In this document: piece by piece, positions 23,955 through 33,842 of the stretch
Layout of the letters: each line of letters opens with the position of its first letter
How positions within the stretch are numbered: the first letter of the stretch is position 1
DNA from: Ralstonia soli
GTDB lineage: Bacteria > Pseudomonadota > Gammaproteobacteria > Burkholderiales > Burkholderiaceae
Assembly (NCBI RefSeq): GCF_023955655.1
Contig: NZ_JAMXHT010000014.1
Coordinates: 1 to 40,514, forward strand
Length of the DNA: 40,514 nucleotides
Direction of reading: 5' to 3'
Translations under genes and position numbers: made by a program
Notes under the pieces: generated by a model
Told to the model about the DNA's origin: nothing
Databases searched by the model: none
What the model saw: only the letters and a program-made list of their open reading frames with translations

Positions 23955-25343
23955 ATGGAAATCTTCGATGCACTCCACCTCGCAAGGTTGCAGTTTGCGT
24001 TCACGGTGTCCTTCCATATCGTGTTTCCTGCCATCAGCATCGGTATGGCCAGCTTTCTTGCCGTACTGGAATGGCGCTGGCTGCTGACGGGGGACAAGGC
24101 TTACAAGACCATGTTCCAGTTCTGGTCGAAGATCTTCGCCATCGGCTTCGGCATGGGCGTGGTGTCGGGCGTGGTGATGGCCTATGAGTTTGGCACCAAC
24201 TGGAGCGGCTTCTCGCAGGTGGCGGGCAACATCACCGGGCCGCTGCTGCACTACGAGGTGCTGACCGCGTTCTTCCTGGAGGCAGGGTTTCTCGGCATCG
24301 TGCTGTTCGGCTGGGAGCGCGTCAGCCCGCGTGCGCACTTCTTTGCCACGCTGATGGTGGCGCTGGGCACGCTGATCTCTACGTTCTGGATTCTGGCCTC
24401 GAACAGCTTCATGCAGACGCCGCAAGGGTTCGCCATCGAGAACGGCCGCATCGTGCCGGTTGACTGGCTGAAGGTGGTGTTCAACCCGTCGTTCCCGTAT
24501 CGGCTGGCGCATATGACCATTGCCGCGTTCATTGTTGCCGGGTTCATGATCGCAGCCTGCGGGGCATGGCACCTGCTGCGCGGCCGGCGCGACGAGCCGG
24601 TCAAGCGCAGCTTCTCGATGGCGCTGTGGCTCATGCTGCTGCTCGCGCCCATCCAGATCTTCATTGGCGATGCGCATGGCCTGAACACCCGCGAATACCA
24701 GCCCGCGAAGATCGCCGCAATCGAAGGCCTTTGGGAGACCGAGAAGGGCGGTACCGCGCTCAACCTGTTCGGCCTGCCCGACATGGAAGCCGAGGTGACG
24801 CGCTATGCGGTACAGGTGCCGCATCTGGGCAGCCTGATCCTGACGCACAGCTGGGACGGCGAGATCCGCGGCCTGAAGGAATTCCCGAAGGCAGAGCGCC
24901 CTTACTCGCCGATCGTGTTCTGGTCGTTCCGGCTCATGGCGGGGCTGGGCATGCTGATGCTGCTGACGGCCGTGCTCGGGCTGCTGCTGAGAAAGGGTGG
25001 CCGCCTGTATGAGGCCCGCTGGTTCCAGCGCTTTGTCCTGTGCATGGGGCCGTCCGGACTGATCGCCCTGCTTGCCGGCTGGGTGACAACCGAGGTGGGC
25101 CGCCAGCCCTGGACGGTCTACGGCGTGCTGCGCACCGAAGACTCGGTGTCGCCTGTCAGCGCGCAGCTTGCTGGCGTGTCATTGCTGATCTTCGTCATCG
25201 TGTACTTCGCCGTGTTCGGGATGGGCGTCTATTACATGCTCAAGCTCATGCGTCGCGGGCCCGTCGAGGCCGACGCGCACGGTGAATCGCGCAAGCATCC
25301 GGAGTTGCACAACCGCGCCTTGGACGCGCTGCAAGGGGAGTAA
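23955..25343 (+). CDS. cydA: Cytochrome bd-type quinol oxidase subunit I (CIO type)
   Basis: A 462-residue inner-membrane protein with nine predicted helices. Heme ligands can be placed at His21 (FTVSFHIVFP), His in YRLAHMTIAAF (near 182) and Met in the later helices. GWVTTEVGRQPWTVYGVLRT (near 378) is the quinol-oxidase signature. The Q-loop is short, typical of the cyanide-insensitive oxidase (CioA) branch. The ATG at 23955 gives MEIFDALHLARLQFAF, the standard N-terminus; longer reading adds nothing conserved. It oxidises quinol and reduces O2 without pumping protons, and helps under low oxygen, cyanide, NO or metal stress. Confidence 0.95.
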   Translation: MEIFDALHLARLQFAFTVSFHIVFPAISIGMASFLAVLEWRWLLTGDKAYKTMFQFWSKIFAIGFGMGVVSGVVMAYEFGTNWSGFSQVAGNITGPLLHYEVLTAFFLEAGFLGIVLFGWERVSPRAHFFATLMVALGTLISTFWILASNSFMQTPQGFAIENGRIVPVDWLKVVFNPSFPYRLAHMTIAAFIVAGFMIAACGAWHLLRGRRDEPVKRSFSMALWLMLLLAPIQIFIGDAHGLNTREYQPAKIAAIEGLWETEKGGTALNLFGLPDMEAEVTRYAVQVPHLGSLILTHSWDGEIRGLKEFPKAERPYSPIVFWSFRLMAGLGMLMLLTAVLGLLLRKGGRLYEARWFQRFVLCMGPSGLIALLAGWVTTEVGRQPWTVYGVLRTEDSVSPVSAQLAGVSLLIFVIVYFAVFGMGVYYMLKLMRRGPVEADAHGESRKHPELHNRALDALQGE

Positions 25344-25347
25344 AGCC

Positions 25348-26361
25348 ATGCAAATCGATCTGCCTGTCATTTGGGCCGGGATCATCGGGTTCGGTGTCTT
25401 TCTGTACGTGATGCTGGACGGGTTCGACCTGGGCATCGGCCTGCTGTTTCCGTTCTTTGAATCCAAGGCCCACCGGCAAGTCATGATGAATACGGTGGCG
25501 CCCGTGTGGGACGGCAACGAGACCTTTCTCGTGCTGGGCGGCGCCGGGCTGTATGGTGCGTTTCCGGTGGTGTATTCGACCCTGCTGCCGGCCAACTACC
25601 TGCCGTTGATCCTGATGGTGGTGGGGCTGATCTTCCGCGGTGCGGCGTTCGAACTGCGAGCCAAGGCGCGCCGTACGCAGAACCTGTGGGATCTCGCATT
25701 CATTTGCGGTTCGGCGCTGGCGGCGTTCTGCCAGGGCATCGTGCTCGGCTCGCTGCTGCAGGGCATCAAGATTGCCGATGGCCGCTTTGTGGGCGGTGCA
25801 TTCGACTGGCTGTCGCCGTTCAGCCTGTTCTGCGGATTCGGCGTGATGTTCACCTACGCGATGCTCGGTTGCGGCTGGCTCATCATGAAGACAGAGGGCC
25901 ACCTGCAGCACGAGATGCGCCTGCTGATGCGTCCGCTCACGGGGATTCTGCTCGCCATCATGGCAGTGGTCAGCCTGTGGACGGTGATCGGGCTGCCGTC
26001 GGTTGCACATCGCTGGTTTGGCAGCGGCAATCTCATCTGGTTTCTCCCAGTGCCGATTCTGGTGGTGGCGTGCGTCTGGGGCATTTTTTCCACTACCCGG
26101 CGCGCGCATCACCATGCGACACCATTCCTCCTGTCGCTGGCACTGGTCTTTCTTGGGTACACCGGCCTGGTCATCAGCATCTGGCCGAACATCGTGCCGC
26201 CGTCGCTCACCATCTGGCAGGCCTCGTCGAGCCATTCGAGCCAGCTGTTCGCGCTGGTCGGCACCGTCATCGTGCTGCCCATCATCCTGGTCTACAACGC
26301 GATGCAGTACCGCGTTTTCCGGGGCAAGGTCCGCGAGGGCGATCCGGGCTATCACCACTGA
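25348..26361 (+). CDS. cydB: Cytochrome bd-type quinol oxidase subunit II (CIO type)
   Basis: A 337-residue membrane protein with eight or more helices. Family segments are YVMLDGFDLGIGLLFPF (about 22-38), PVWDGNETFLVLGGAGLYGAFP (about 51-72) and a late WPNIVPPSLTIWQASS. GGGGAG lies 7 nt before the ATG, and the gene begins 4 nt after the subunit I stop, so the two are co-translated. It stabilises the heme centres of subunit I. No small CydX-type subunit frame is evident after it. Confidence 0.95.
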   Translation: MQIDLPVIWAGIIGFGVFLYVMLDGFDLGIGLLFPFFESKAHRQVMMNTVAPVWDGNETFLVLGGAGLYGAFPVVYSTLLPANYLPLILMVVGLIFRGAAFELRAKARRTQNLWDLAFICGSALAAFCQGIVLGSLLQGIKIADGRFVGGAFDWLSPFSLFCGFGVMFTYAMLGCGWLIMKTEGHLQHEMRLLMRPLTGILLAIMAVVSLWTVIGLPSVAHRWFGSGNLIWFLPVPILVVACVWGIFSTTRRAHHHATPFLLSLALVFLGYTGLVISIWPNIVPPSLTIWQASSSHSSQLFALVGTVIVLPIILVYNAMQYRVFRGKVREGDPGYHH

Positions 26362-26409
26362 CCACAGCCCTTTCACCATCCAATATTTCCAGGGGAATGA
26401 CCAAGCATC

Positions 26410-27330
26410 ATGATTGTGCGGCCGCGCGAGAACTGGTTCCGCATGCTGTTCGTCTGGAACGGCTCGGTGCTGCAGTCCATCATTCCGCAACTGATGTTCA
26501 TGGCGGTCTTCAGCAGCCTGGCCGTCGTGACGCAGGGGCGCATCCTGGGCGAGAAGATTCCGCTCAATACGGCGCCGTTCACGCTGTTCGGCTTCGCGCT
26601 GGCGATCTTCCTGGCGTTCCGGAACAACGCCAGCTATGCCCGGTTTGACGAGGCGCGGCACCTGTGGGGCAATCTGCTGATTGCCTCACGCGCGCTGACC
26701 TCGCAGGTGCTGTGCTACCTGCCGGCTGGCGCGGAAAAGGCCGAGCGCATTCAAGCGGCCAACACGCTGATTGCGTTCGTCTATGCGCTCAAGCATCAGC
26801 TGCGCAAGACCGATCCAACGCCGGACCTTACACGCCTGCTGGGTGAGGAACGGGCTGAAGCGCTGCGGCACAAGCACTACCGGCCGGCGGCCATCCTCAA
26901 CGACCTTCGCGCCGGCCTCGTGCGGCTGCAAGGGGAAACACCGGGCTCGGATACGACGCGCTGGATGGTCGATGCGCAGCTCAATGAAATGGGCAAGACG
27001 TTGGGCGGCTGCGAGCGCATCGCTTCCACCCCGATCCCGTTTGCGTACGGCGTGCTGCTGCACCGCACCGCGTATGCGTACTGCATGCTGCTGCCCTTCG
27101 GCCTGGTGGATTCCACGGAGTTCTTCACGCCACTGCTGTGCGTGTTCATCTCATACACGCTCATTGCGCTGGAGGCGATTGCCAATGAAGTGGCGGAGCC
27201 GTTCAGCACGGCGCCGAATGCGCTTGCGCTGGACGCCATTGCGCGCACCATCGAACGGTCTGTGCTGGAACTGTGCGATCTTGAGGTGCCGCCGGAAGTC
27301 CTGCCTGAACGGCCTTATCAACTCACGTGA
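26410..27330 (+). CDS. Bestrophin-like (YneE/UPF0187) channel protein
   Basis: A 306-residue membrane protein with the family start IVRPRENWFRMLFVWNGSVL. It also has APFTLFGFALAIFLAFRNNASYARFDEARHLWG split around residues 56-88, IPFAYGVLLHRTAYAY near 210 and ANEVAEPF near 258, all typical of bacterial bestrophins. Such proteins form pentameric ion channels; prokaryotic ones are reported to pass cations or anions depending on the member. It starts 48 nt after cydB on the same strand and could be transcribed with it. A shorter out-of-frame ATG at 26397 sits closer to the GGGG ribosome-binding stretch, so initiation may be weak. Confidence 0.88.
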   Translation: MIVRPRENWFRMLFVWNGSVLQSIIPQLMFMAVFSSLAVVTQGRILGEKIPLNTAPFTLFGFALAIFLAFRNNASYARFDEARHLWGNLLIASRALTSQVLCYLPAGAEKAERIQAANTLIAFVYALKHQLRKTDPTPDLTRLLGEERAEALRHKHYRPAAILNDLRAGLVRLQGETPGSDTTRWMVDAQLNEMGKTLGGCERIASTPIPFAYGVLLHRTAYAYCMLLPFGLVDSTEFFTPLLCVFISYTLIALEAIANEVAEPFSTAPNALALDAIARTIERSVLELCDLEVPPEVLPERPYQLT

Positions 27331-27367
27331 GGTGGGTTCTGGTACGCTCGCAGCCGTTCCGATTGCC

Positions 27368-28336
27368 ATGGATGCCACTCAGATGCCTACCCAGAATCCC
27401 GAACCCCAAGCGGTTGCCGCGCCAATCACACGCAGCGCCATCTTCATCGTCGCCACGCTCAACGAAGGCACTCAGCACGCCGACACCGTGCGCGCGTGGT
27501 GTGGGGATGTCGCGGCGCTCGTCCGCTCGGTGGGCAAGCGCGCGCCAGGCGGCGACCTGAGCTGCGTGTGCGGCTTCAGTTCAGGTGCGTGGGATACGTT
27601 GTTCGGTGCTCCGCGTCCGGCTGCGCTGCATCCGTTCCGCGTGTTCGGCTCGGGCGACCGTGTTGCCGTTTCGACACCGGGCGACCTGCTGCTGCATATC
27701 CGCGCCGAGCAGATGGATCTCTGCTTCGAACTGGCAACCCAACTGGTCGGCCGGCTCGGCGATGCCGTCAAGGTGGTCGACGAGGTGCACGGCTTCCGCT
27801 ACTTCGACCAGCGCGCCATGATCGGCTTTGTTGACGGCACCGAAAACCCGGAAGGGGAAGAGGCCGTCGATTTCACCGTCATCGGCAGCGAAGACGCCGA
27901 GTTCGCGGGTGGCAGCTACGTACTGGTGCAGAAATACCTGCACGACATGAACGGCTGGAACGCGCTCACCGTCGAGCAGCAGGAACGCATCATCGGGCGC
28001 ACGAAGCTCTCCGACATCGAGCTGGAAGAGGGCGTGAAGCCGTCGTGGTCGCACAGCGCGCTGACGACGCTCGAAGAGGATGGCAAGGAGATCAAGATCC
28101 TGCGCGACAACATGCCCTTCGGCAAGCCGGGCATGGGCGAGTTCGGCACGTATTTCATCGGCTATGCGCGCTCTCCGGCTCCAATCGAACAGATGCTGGA
28201 GAACATGTTCGTCGGCAAGCCGCCCGGCAACTACGACAAGCTGCTCGACTACAGCCGCGCCGTCACGGGCAGTTTGTTTTTCGTGCCTTCCGCGGAACTG
28301 CTGGAAGCCCTCGCCGAGCGCGCCCCCGCTCGCTGA
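27368..28336 (+). CDS. Dye-decolorizing (DyP-type) heme peroxidase
   Basis: A 322-residue peroxidase of the B-type (YfeX/DypB) group. It has GFVDGTENP with catalytic Asp156, the proximal heme ligand His229 in SWSHSALTT, and distal Arg246 in KILRDNMPFG. The rest follows the ferredoxin-like double-fold pattern, ending YSRAVTGSLFFVPS. It uses H2O2 to oxidise various substrates and lacks a signal peptide, so it is cytoplasmic. No encapsulin gene is adjacent and no encapsulin-targeting tail is obvious. The ATG at 27368 is chosen because upstream residues are a shadow of the bestrophin gene; MPTQN at 27383 is an alternative. Confidence 0.92.
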   Translation: MDATQMPTQNPEPQAVAAPITRSAIFIVATLNEGTQHADTVRAWCGDVAALVRSVGKRAPGGDLSCVCGFSSGAWDTLFGAPRPAALHPFRVFGSGDRVAVSTPGDLLLHIRAEQMDLCFELATQLVGRLGDAVKVVDEVHGFRYFDQRAMIGFVDGTENPEGEEAVDFTVIGSEDAEFAGGSYVLVQKYLHDMNGWNALTVEQQERIIGRTKLSDIELEEGVKPSWSHSALTTLEEDGKEIKILRDNMPFGKPGMGEFGTYFIGYARSPAPIEQMLENMFVGKPPGNYDKLLDYSRAVTGSLFFVPSAELLEALAERAPAR

Positions 28337-28642
28337 ACCCGCCATCTACCTTGCACAGAACCCGCTTGCCGGCGGTTTTGCCGGCAAGCATCTGTGCTCC
28401 CCACATAACGTGGTGACCACGCAGCATCCCGCGTGAGATCAGCACCATCCACCCCCTATGACGACACAGTGACAGCGCCGATGTGCTGTACGGATGTCTG
28501 GGGCCGGCAACTGTATCTTGGAGAGCAAAAGTCGATCAGCTAACTTAAGCACACAGGCCCGGACGGCGCCATCTGCGTGGAATCTTCGCGATTCCTAGGC
28601 AGGCGTGCCGGGGCGCCCACCCTGCTTGGAGGTTGCTGCATC
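28337..28642 (+). promoter_or_regulatory. Leader region of clpG: hairpin and candidate promoter
   Basis: The 306-bp gap holds a hairpin (CTTGCCGGC...GCCGGCAAG, 28365-28388, 9-bp stem) just after the peroxidase gene. A weak sigma-70-like pair follows: TTGGAG and TAACTT with a 17-bp spacer (about 28516-28544), roughly 100 bp before the clpG start. I could not find a convincing heat-shock (sigma-32) promoter or CIRCE element. No gene is seen. Confidence 0.35.
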
Positions 28643-31378
28643 GTGTCTACTCTCTGCGATATCTGCAATGCCCGGCCCGCCGTTGCGCGCGTCGCTGTGG
28701 TGCAAGACGGCGAACGCAAGTCGATCTCGATTTGCGACTACCACTATCGCCAACTGATGCGGCATCAGAGCATGCTCAATCCGTTCGACTCGCTGTTGGG
28801 CGGCGGTGGGCTCTCGCGCTTCTTTGACGAGCTGGGGCATGACGGCGAACACGAAACCGGCTTCGCCGCCGAGGTGCCGCGCGAATCGGTGGATGCCACC
28901 GACGCCTTCAGCGAACAGACCCTCGACTTGCTGCAGCGCGCCGCCGAGAAGGCGCACGAACTGCACCGGCGAGAACTGGATACCGAGCACGTGCTGTACG
29001 TGCTGGCCGACACCGATGTCTGCGCCGCGCTGCTCAAGGAGCTCAAGCTCTCGCCGGATGACATCAAGCGCTATATCGACGAGCACGCCAAGACCGGCAC
29101 CGATGACGATGTATCCGTCGATAAGATGACGGTGTCGCCGCGCTTGAAGAAGGCGTTTCAGCGCGCGTTTCAGGCCTCGCGTGATCTGGGGCACTCCTAT
29201 GTCGGGCCGGAGCACCTGCTCATCGGCCTTGCTGCGGTGCCGGAAAGTATCGCGGGCGCGCTGCTCAAGAAGTACGGCGTGACGCCCGAGGCCCTGCGAC
29301 AGAAGGTCGTGAAGGTGGTGGGCAAAGGCGCGGAAGATGGTCGCGTGGAAACGCCCAGCGGCACACCCACGCTCGACAAGTTCGGGCGCGATCTCACGGC
29401 GATGGCCCGGCAGGGCAAGCTCGACCCGGTGCTTGGGCGCGCACAGGAAATTGAAAACGCCATTGAAGTGCTGGCGCGGCGCAAGAAGAACAACCCGGTG
29501 CTGATTGGCGAGCCCGGCGTTGGCAAGACAGCCATTGTGGAAGGGCTGGCGCAGCGCATCGTCAACGGCGACGTGCCGGAAGTGCTGCGTGGCAAGCGGC
29601 TGGTGGAAGTCAACATCAACTCGATGGTGGCGGGTGCGAAGTACCGCGGCGAGTTCGAAGAGCGCGCCAAGCAGTTGATTGACGAGGTCACCGCCAAGCA
29701 GAGCGAACTGATCCTGTTCATCGACGAGCTGCACACCATTGTCGGAGCAGGGCAGGGCGGCGGCGAGGGCGGACTGGACATCGCCAACGTGCTCAAGCCG
29801 GCGCTTGCGCGTGGCGAATTGAGCCTGATCGGTGCCACCACGCTTAACGAATACCAGAAACACATCGAGAAGGACGCTGCGCTCGAGCGCCGCTTCCAGC
29901 CCGTGCTCGTGCCGGAGCCCAGCGTTGAGCAGACCATCGTCATCCTGCGCGGCCTGCGCGACAGCCTGGAGGCACACCACCAGGTGACCTTTGCTGACGA
30001 TGCCTTCGTGGCCGCCGCCGAGTTTGCCGACCGTTACATCACCTCGCGCTTCCTGCCCGACAAGGCCATCGACCTGATTGACCAGGCAGCCGCGCGTGTG
30101 CGCATCGGGGCCACCTCGCGCCCGGTCGAGATTCAGGAAGGCGAGGCGGAAATCGCCCAGCTCAAGCGTGAGCAGGACTATGCAACGTCGCGCAAGCGCT
30201 TTGACGAAGCCAAGCAGTTTGAAGAGCAGATCAACGCCAAGCAGAACGCGCTCGACGAGAAGATGGAGGCCTGGCAACGCAAGACCGGTTCCGAAACGCT
30301 GGAGGTGACGGTGGCGGCCGTGGCTGAGGTGGTGTCGCGTCTGACGGGCATTCCGGTGTCGGAACTCACGCAGGAAGAGCGCCAGAAGCTGCTGAAGATG
30401 GAAGAGCGGCTCCGCGATCGCGTGGTCGGCCAGGAAGATGCGGTGGTGGCGGTCAGCGATGCGGTGCGGCTCTCGCGCGCCGGGCTTGGCCAGACACACC
30501 GGCCGATCGCCACGTTCCTGTTCCTCGGCCCAACGGGCGTCGGCAAGACCGAGCTGGCAAAGGCGCTGGCCGAAACCGTGTTTGGCGACGAGCAGTCGAT
30601 CATCCGTATCGACATGTCGGAATACATGGAGCGCCACGCGGTCGCACGCCTGATCGGTGCGCCTCCGGGCTACGTCGGTTACGACGAGGGCGGCCAGTTG
30701 ACCGAACGCGTGCGGCGCCGCCCGTACAGCGTGATCCTGCTCGACGAAATCGAGAAGGCGCACCCCGATGTCTACAACGTGCTGCTGCAGGTGTTTGACG
30801 ACGGTCGCCTGACCGACGGCAAGGGCCGCGTGGTGGACTTCAGCAACACCATCCTGATCGCCACCAGCAACCTCGGTGCGTCGATCATCATGGACAACCT
30901 CGAGCAGCCCGAAGACAAGCGCAAGACCGACAAGGCGCTGCGCGATGCGTTGATGCAGGTGCTGAAGGGGCACTTCCGCCCCGAGTTCCTGAACCGCATC
31001 GACGAAGTGATCGTCTTCAATGCGTTGTCGAAGGAGAACATCCGCGCCATCGTGCAGATCCAGCTCGATCGGGTGATGCGCACGGCGGCGGCGCAGGACA
31101 TCACGCTCAAGTTTGGCGAGCCGCTGGTCGAGCACCTGGTGGAAGCCGGCTACCAGCCCGAGTTTGGGGCGCGCGAGCTCAAGCGCCAGGTGCGCCAGAC
31201 CATCGAAACGCGGCTGGCCAAGGAGATCCTGGGCGATGCGCTGAAGTCCGGCGACACCGTTGAAGTCGACTATGACAAGGCGAGCGACGAGGTCAAGTTC
31301 AACAAGCTCGAGGCACCGCCGGCGACAGAGAAGAAGACGGCCAAGCGCACCAAGCGCGCCGCTGAATCGGAGGTCTGA
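28643..31378 (+). CDS. clpG: ClpG/ClpK-type stand-alone AAA+ disaggregase
   Basis: A 911-residue double AAA+ protein. The N1 extension has a zinc-finger-like set (CDIC at residues 5-8, then CDYH about 24 residues later), the mark of ClpG/ClpK. A Clp_N domain follows (about 85-235), then AAA-1 (GEPGVGKTA at 289, [10 protein letters not shown]), a short single-wing M domain (about 495-550, [18 protein letters not shown]), AAA-2 (GPTGVGKTE at 629, [10 protein letters not shown]) and a charged Lys/Ala tail. The IGF/IGL loop used for docking to ClpP is not visible between TSNLGAS and [10 protein letters not shown], so it should act without ClpP, dissolving protein aggregates. The GTG start at 28643 has GGAGG 10 nt upstream; the longer reading adds a non-conserved leader. 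Confidence 0.88.
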   Translation: MSTLCDICNARPAVARVAVVQDGERKSISICDYHYRQLMRHQSMLNPFDSLLGGGGLSRFFDELGHDGEHETGFAAEVPRESVDATDAFSEQTLDLLQRAAEKAHELHRRELDTEHVLYVLADTDVCAALLKELKLSPDDIKRYIDEHAKTGTDDDVSVDKMTVSPRLKKAFQRAFQASRDLGHSYVGPEHLLIGLAAVPESIAGALLKKYGVTPEALRQKVVKVVGKGAEDGRVETPSGTPTLDKFGRDLTAMARQGKLDPVLGRAQEIENAIEVLARRKKNNPVLIGEPGVGKTAIVEGLAQRIVNGDVPEVLRGKRLVEVNINSMVAGAKYRGEFEERAKQLIDEVTAKQSELILFIDELHTIVGAGQGGGEGGLDIANVLKPALARGELSLIGATTLNEYQKHIEKDAALERRFQPVLVPEPSVEQTIVILRGLRDSLEAHHQVTFADDAFVAAAEFADRYITSRFLPDKAIDLIDQAAARVRIGATSRPVEIQEGEAEIAQLKREQDYATSRKRFDEAKQFEEQINAKQNALDEKMEAWQRKTGSETLEVTVAAVAEVVSRLTGIPVSELTQEERQKLLKMEERLRDRVVGQEDAVVAVSDAVRLSRAGLGQTHRPIATFLFLGPTGVGKTELAKALAETVFGDEQSIIRIDMSEYMERHAVARLIGAPPGYVGYDEGGQLTERVRRRPYSVILLDEIEKAHPDVYNVLLQVFDDGRLTDGKGRVVDFSNTILIATSNLGASIIMDNLEQPEDKRKTDKALRDALMQVLKGHFRPEFLNRIDEVIVFNALSKENIRAIVQIQLDRVMRTAAAQDITLKFGEPLVEHLVEAGYQPEFGARELKRQVRQTIETRLAKEILGDALKSGDTVEVDYDKASDEVKFNKLEAPPATEKKTAKRTKRAAESEV

Positions 31379-31479
31379 CGCCGCCGCGCCACCCGTTTCA
31401 CCTCAACCCCTGGCCGCATCGCGGCATCACTCACTACTAACGCAAGCCCCCAACTCTGATTGGGGCAATGGAGAGTCAC

Positions 31480-33756
31480 ATGGCAAATCGACGCGAAGTT
31501 CCCGGCATCCGGCCCTATGACGGCCCGGCCGGAGGCTGGGGCGCGCTGCGGGCGACGGCACAGGCTGTCCATGATCAGATGGACAAGTTCCAGGCGCCGA
31601 TCACGCTGCTGCGGACCAACCAGCCCACCGGCTTCGATTGCCCGGGCTGTGCCTGGCCCGACAAGGAGCACCGCTCCACCTTTCAGTTCTGCGAAAACGG
31701 TGCCAAGGCCGTGACGTGGGAAGCGACGAACAAGCGCGTGCCGCCCGAGTTCTTCGCCAACACCACGGTCACCGAACTGCTCACGTGGTCCGACTATCAG
31801 CTGGAAGACCAGGGGCGGCTCACGCATCCATTGGTCTATGACCGCGAGAAAGACACTTTCCGCGCCGTGGAGTGGGAAGACGCCTTCGCCCGCATCGGCG
31901 AGATCCTGCGCGGGCTGCACCCCGACGAGGTGGAGTTCTACACCTCGGGCCGGGCGTCGAACGAGGCAGCGTATCTGTACCAGCTCTTCGCGCGGGAATA
32001 CGGCACCAACAACTTCCCCGACTGCTCGAACATGTGCCACGAGCCGACCAGCGTGGGCTTGCCGCAGTCGATCGGCATCGGCAAAGGCACGGTCTCGCTG
32101 GACGATTTCGAGCAGTGCGAGCTGATCATCTCCATCGGCCACAACCCCGGCACCAATCACCCGCGCATGATGGGGACGCTGCACGAGGCATCCCGCCGCA
32201 ACGTGCCGATCATCGTGTTCAACCCGCTGCGCGAGCGCGCGCTGGAGCGCTTTGCCGATCCGCAGAACTTCCTGGAGATGGCCACCTACGGCTCGACCCG
32301 CATCGCCTCGACGTACTACCAGGTGGACGGCGGCGGCGATGCGGCGGCGCTGATCGGCATCATGAAGGCGCTGCTGGCGATGGAAGCCACGCAAGGCGAC
32401 GTGCTGGACCGCGACTTCATCGCAGAACACACGCAGGGCTTCGACGCATTTGCCGCCGAACTCGAAGCGGCCACGTGGGCCGACATCGAGAAGGCCAGCG
32501 GCCTCACCCGCGCCGAGCTGGAAGACGTTGCCGCGGCTTACGCCAAATCGAACGCCACCATCATCACCTACGGCATGGGCGTGACGCAGCACAACAAGGG
32601 CACCGCCAATGTGCGCCTGATTGCCAATCTGCTACTGATGCGCGGCAACTTCGGCAAGCCCGGCGCCGGCATCTGTCCGCTGCGTGGCCATTCCAACGTG
32701 CAGGGCAACCGCACTGTGGGCATTACCGAAAAGCCGTCGGCCAGCTTCCTGCAGAACATCGAGAACGTCTTCGGCTTCAAGCCGCCCGCGGAACACGGGC
32801 ACGACGCCGTCAATGCCATGCAGGCCATGATCGACGGCAAATCCAAGGCGCTGCTTTGCCTGGGCGGTAACTTTGCCGTGGCGCTGCCCGATCCTGAGGT
32901 GAGTTTCCCTGCCATGGGCAAGCTTGACCTGAGCGTGCATATCGGGACCAAGCTCAATCGCTCGCATCTGCTGGTGGCCAAGGAAACGTATGTGTTCCCC
33001 TGTCTGGGCCGGACGGAGCTGGACATGCAGGCCGGCGGCGCGCAGTCGATCACGGTGGAAGATTCGATGTCGATGGTGCATGCCTCGGCGGGCAAGCTCA
33101 CGCCGGCCTCCGAGCACCTGCGTTCCGAGCCTGCCATCGTTGCCGGCATGGCCCGCGCGACGTTGCCCAACAGCAAGGTGCCCTGGATGGACCTCATTGC
33201 CGACTACGACAAGGTCCGCGACCTGATCGAAAAGACTATCCCCGGCTTTGAGAACTTCAACGAGCGCATCCGTAAGCCCGGCGGCTTCCGCTTGCCGCTG
33301 CCCCCCACCGAGCGCCAGTGGCCCACGCCCACCGGCAAGGCGATGTTCTCGGTGTACGGCGGCGTGCAGGAAGACGCCGATGTCCTGGGCGGCGAGCACG
33401 TCCTGCGCCTGATCACGCTGCGCAGCCACGACCAGTACAACACGACCATCTACGCCCTTGATGACCGTTATCGCGGCGTGTTTGGGCGGCGCGATGTGCT
33501 GTTCATGAATGAGGCCGACATGGCTGCACGCGGGCTCGAGCACGGGGATCTGGTGGACATCGAGACCATCGTCGATGGCCGCAAGATGCGCCTGGAGAAG
33601 ATCACCGCCATCGCCTACAGCATTGCGCGCGGCTCCGTGGGTGCGTACTACCCGGAGGCCAACGTGCTGGTGCCGCTGCATTACATCGACAAGGAAAGCG
33701 GCACGCCGTCGTACAAGTCGGTGCCGGTGCGGGTGTTGCGTTCCGAGGGGGCTTGA
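31480..33756 (+). CDS. Molybdopterin oxidoreductase, FdhF/YdeP family (complete)
   Basis: A 758-residue bis-MGD molybdenum enzyme related to formate dehydrogenase alpha subunits. FDCPGCAWPDKEHRSTFQFC near residues 50-70 gives the Cys set for an Fe-S cluster. NFPDCSNMCHEPTSVGL near 182 offers a Cys-His pair at the place of the Mo ligand. GMGVTQHNKGTANVR and RGNFGKPGAGICPLRGHSNV bind cofactor, and a molydop-binding domain ends the protein (about 650-755). GGAG lies 7 nt before the ATG at 31480; an ATG at 31468 is less well placed. It is paralogous to the gene at the left edge. FdhD, encoded 8 kb away, may sulfurate it. In E. coli YdeP is linked to acid resistance; the reaction here is unknown. 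Confidence 0.92.
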   Translation: MANRREVPGIRPYDGPAGGWGALRATAQAVHDQMDKFQAPITLLRTNQPTGFDCPGCAWPDKEHRSTFQFCENGAKAVTWEATNKRVPPEFFANTTVTELLTWSDYQLEDQGRLTHPLVYDREKDTFRAVEWEDAFARIGEILRGLHPDEVEFYTSGRASNEAAYLYQLFAREYGTNNFPDCSNMCHEPTSVGLPQSIGIGKGTVSLDDFEQCELIISIGHNPGTNHPRMMGTLHEASRRNVPIIVFNPLRERALERFADPQNFLEMATYGSTRIASTYYQVDGGGDAAALIGIMKALLAMEATQGDVLDRDFIAEHTQGFDAFAAELEAATWADIEKASGLTRAELEDVAAAYAKSNATIITYGMGVTQHNKGTANVRLIANLLLMRGNFGKPGAGICPLRGHSNVQGNRTVGITEKPSASFLQNIENVFGFKPPAEHGHDAVNAMQAMIDGKSKALLCLGGNFAVALPDPEVSFPAMGKLDLSVHIGTKLNRSHLLVAKETYVFPCLGRTELDMQAGGAQSITVEDSMSMVHASAGKLTPASEHLRSEPAIVAGMARATLPNSKVPWMDLIADYDKVRDLIEKTIPGFENFNERIRKPGGFRLPLPPTERQWPTPTGKAMFSVYGGVQEDADVLGGEHVLRLITLRSHDQYNTTIYALDDRYRGVFGRRDVLFMNEADMAARGLEHGDLVDIETIVDGRKMRLEKITAIAYSIARGSVGAYYPEANVLVPLHYIDKESGTPSYKSVPVRVLRSEGA

Positions 33757-33767
33757 TGCGCCATTGC

Positions 33768-33838
33768 TGATGCCTGCTCTGCTGCGATGTTCTAATACAG
33801 GCTTTCCCAACGCCGGTATTTGGCAGAGCAAGGCATCA
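33768..33838. promoter_or_regulatory. Long inverted repeat just upstream of chrA
   Basis: Arms 33768-33782 (TGATGCCTGCTCTGC) and 33823-33838 (GCAGAGCAAGGCATCA) pair over 15 bp with a single bulged base and enclose 40 nt. The right arm ends 4 nt before the chrA ATG and covers its ribosome-binding region (AAGG). It could be an operator pair or an RNA hairpin that masks translation. Confidence 0.45.
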
Positions 33839-33842
33839 GTTG

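Noticed and set aside
27368-28336. Encapsulin cargo system around the DyP peroxidase
   Set aside because: No encapsulin shell gene is adjacent and the C-terminus lacks an obvious targeting tail.
28337-28642. Heat-shock (sigma-32) promoter or CIRCE element ahead of clpG
   Set aside because: CCCC-containing stretches (near 28399 and 28452) lack a matching CTTGAA at the right distance, and no CIRCE inverted repeat is present.
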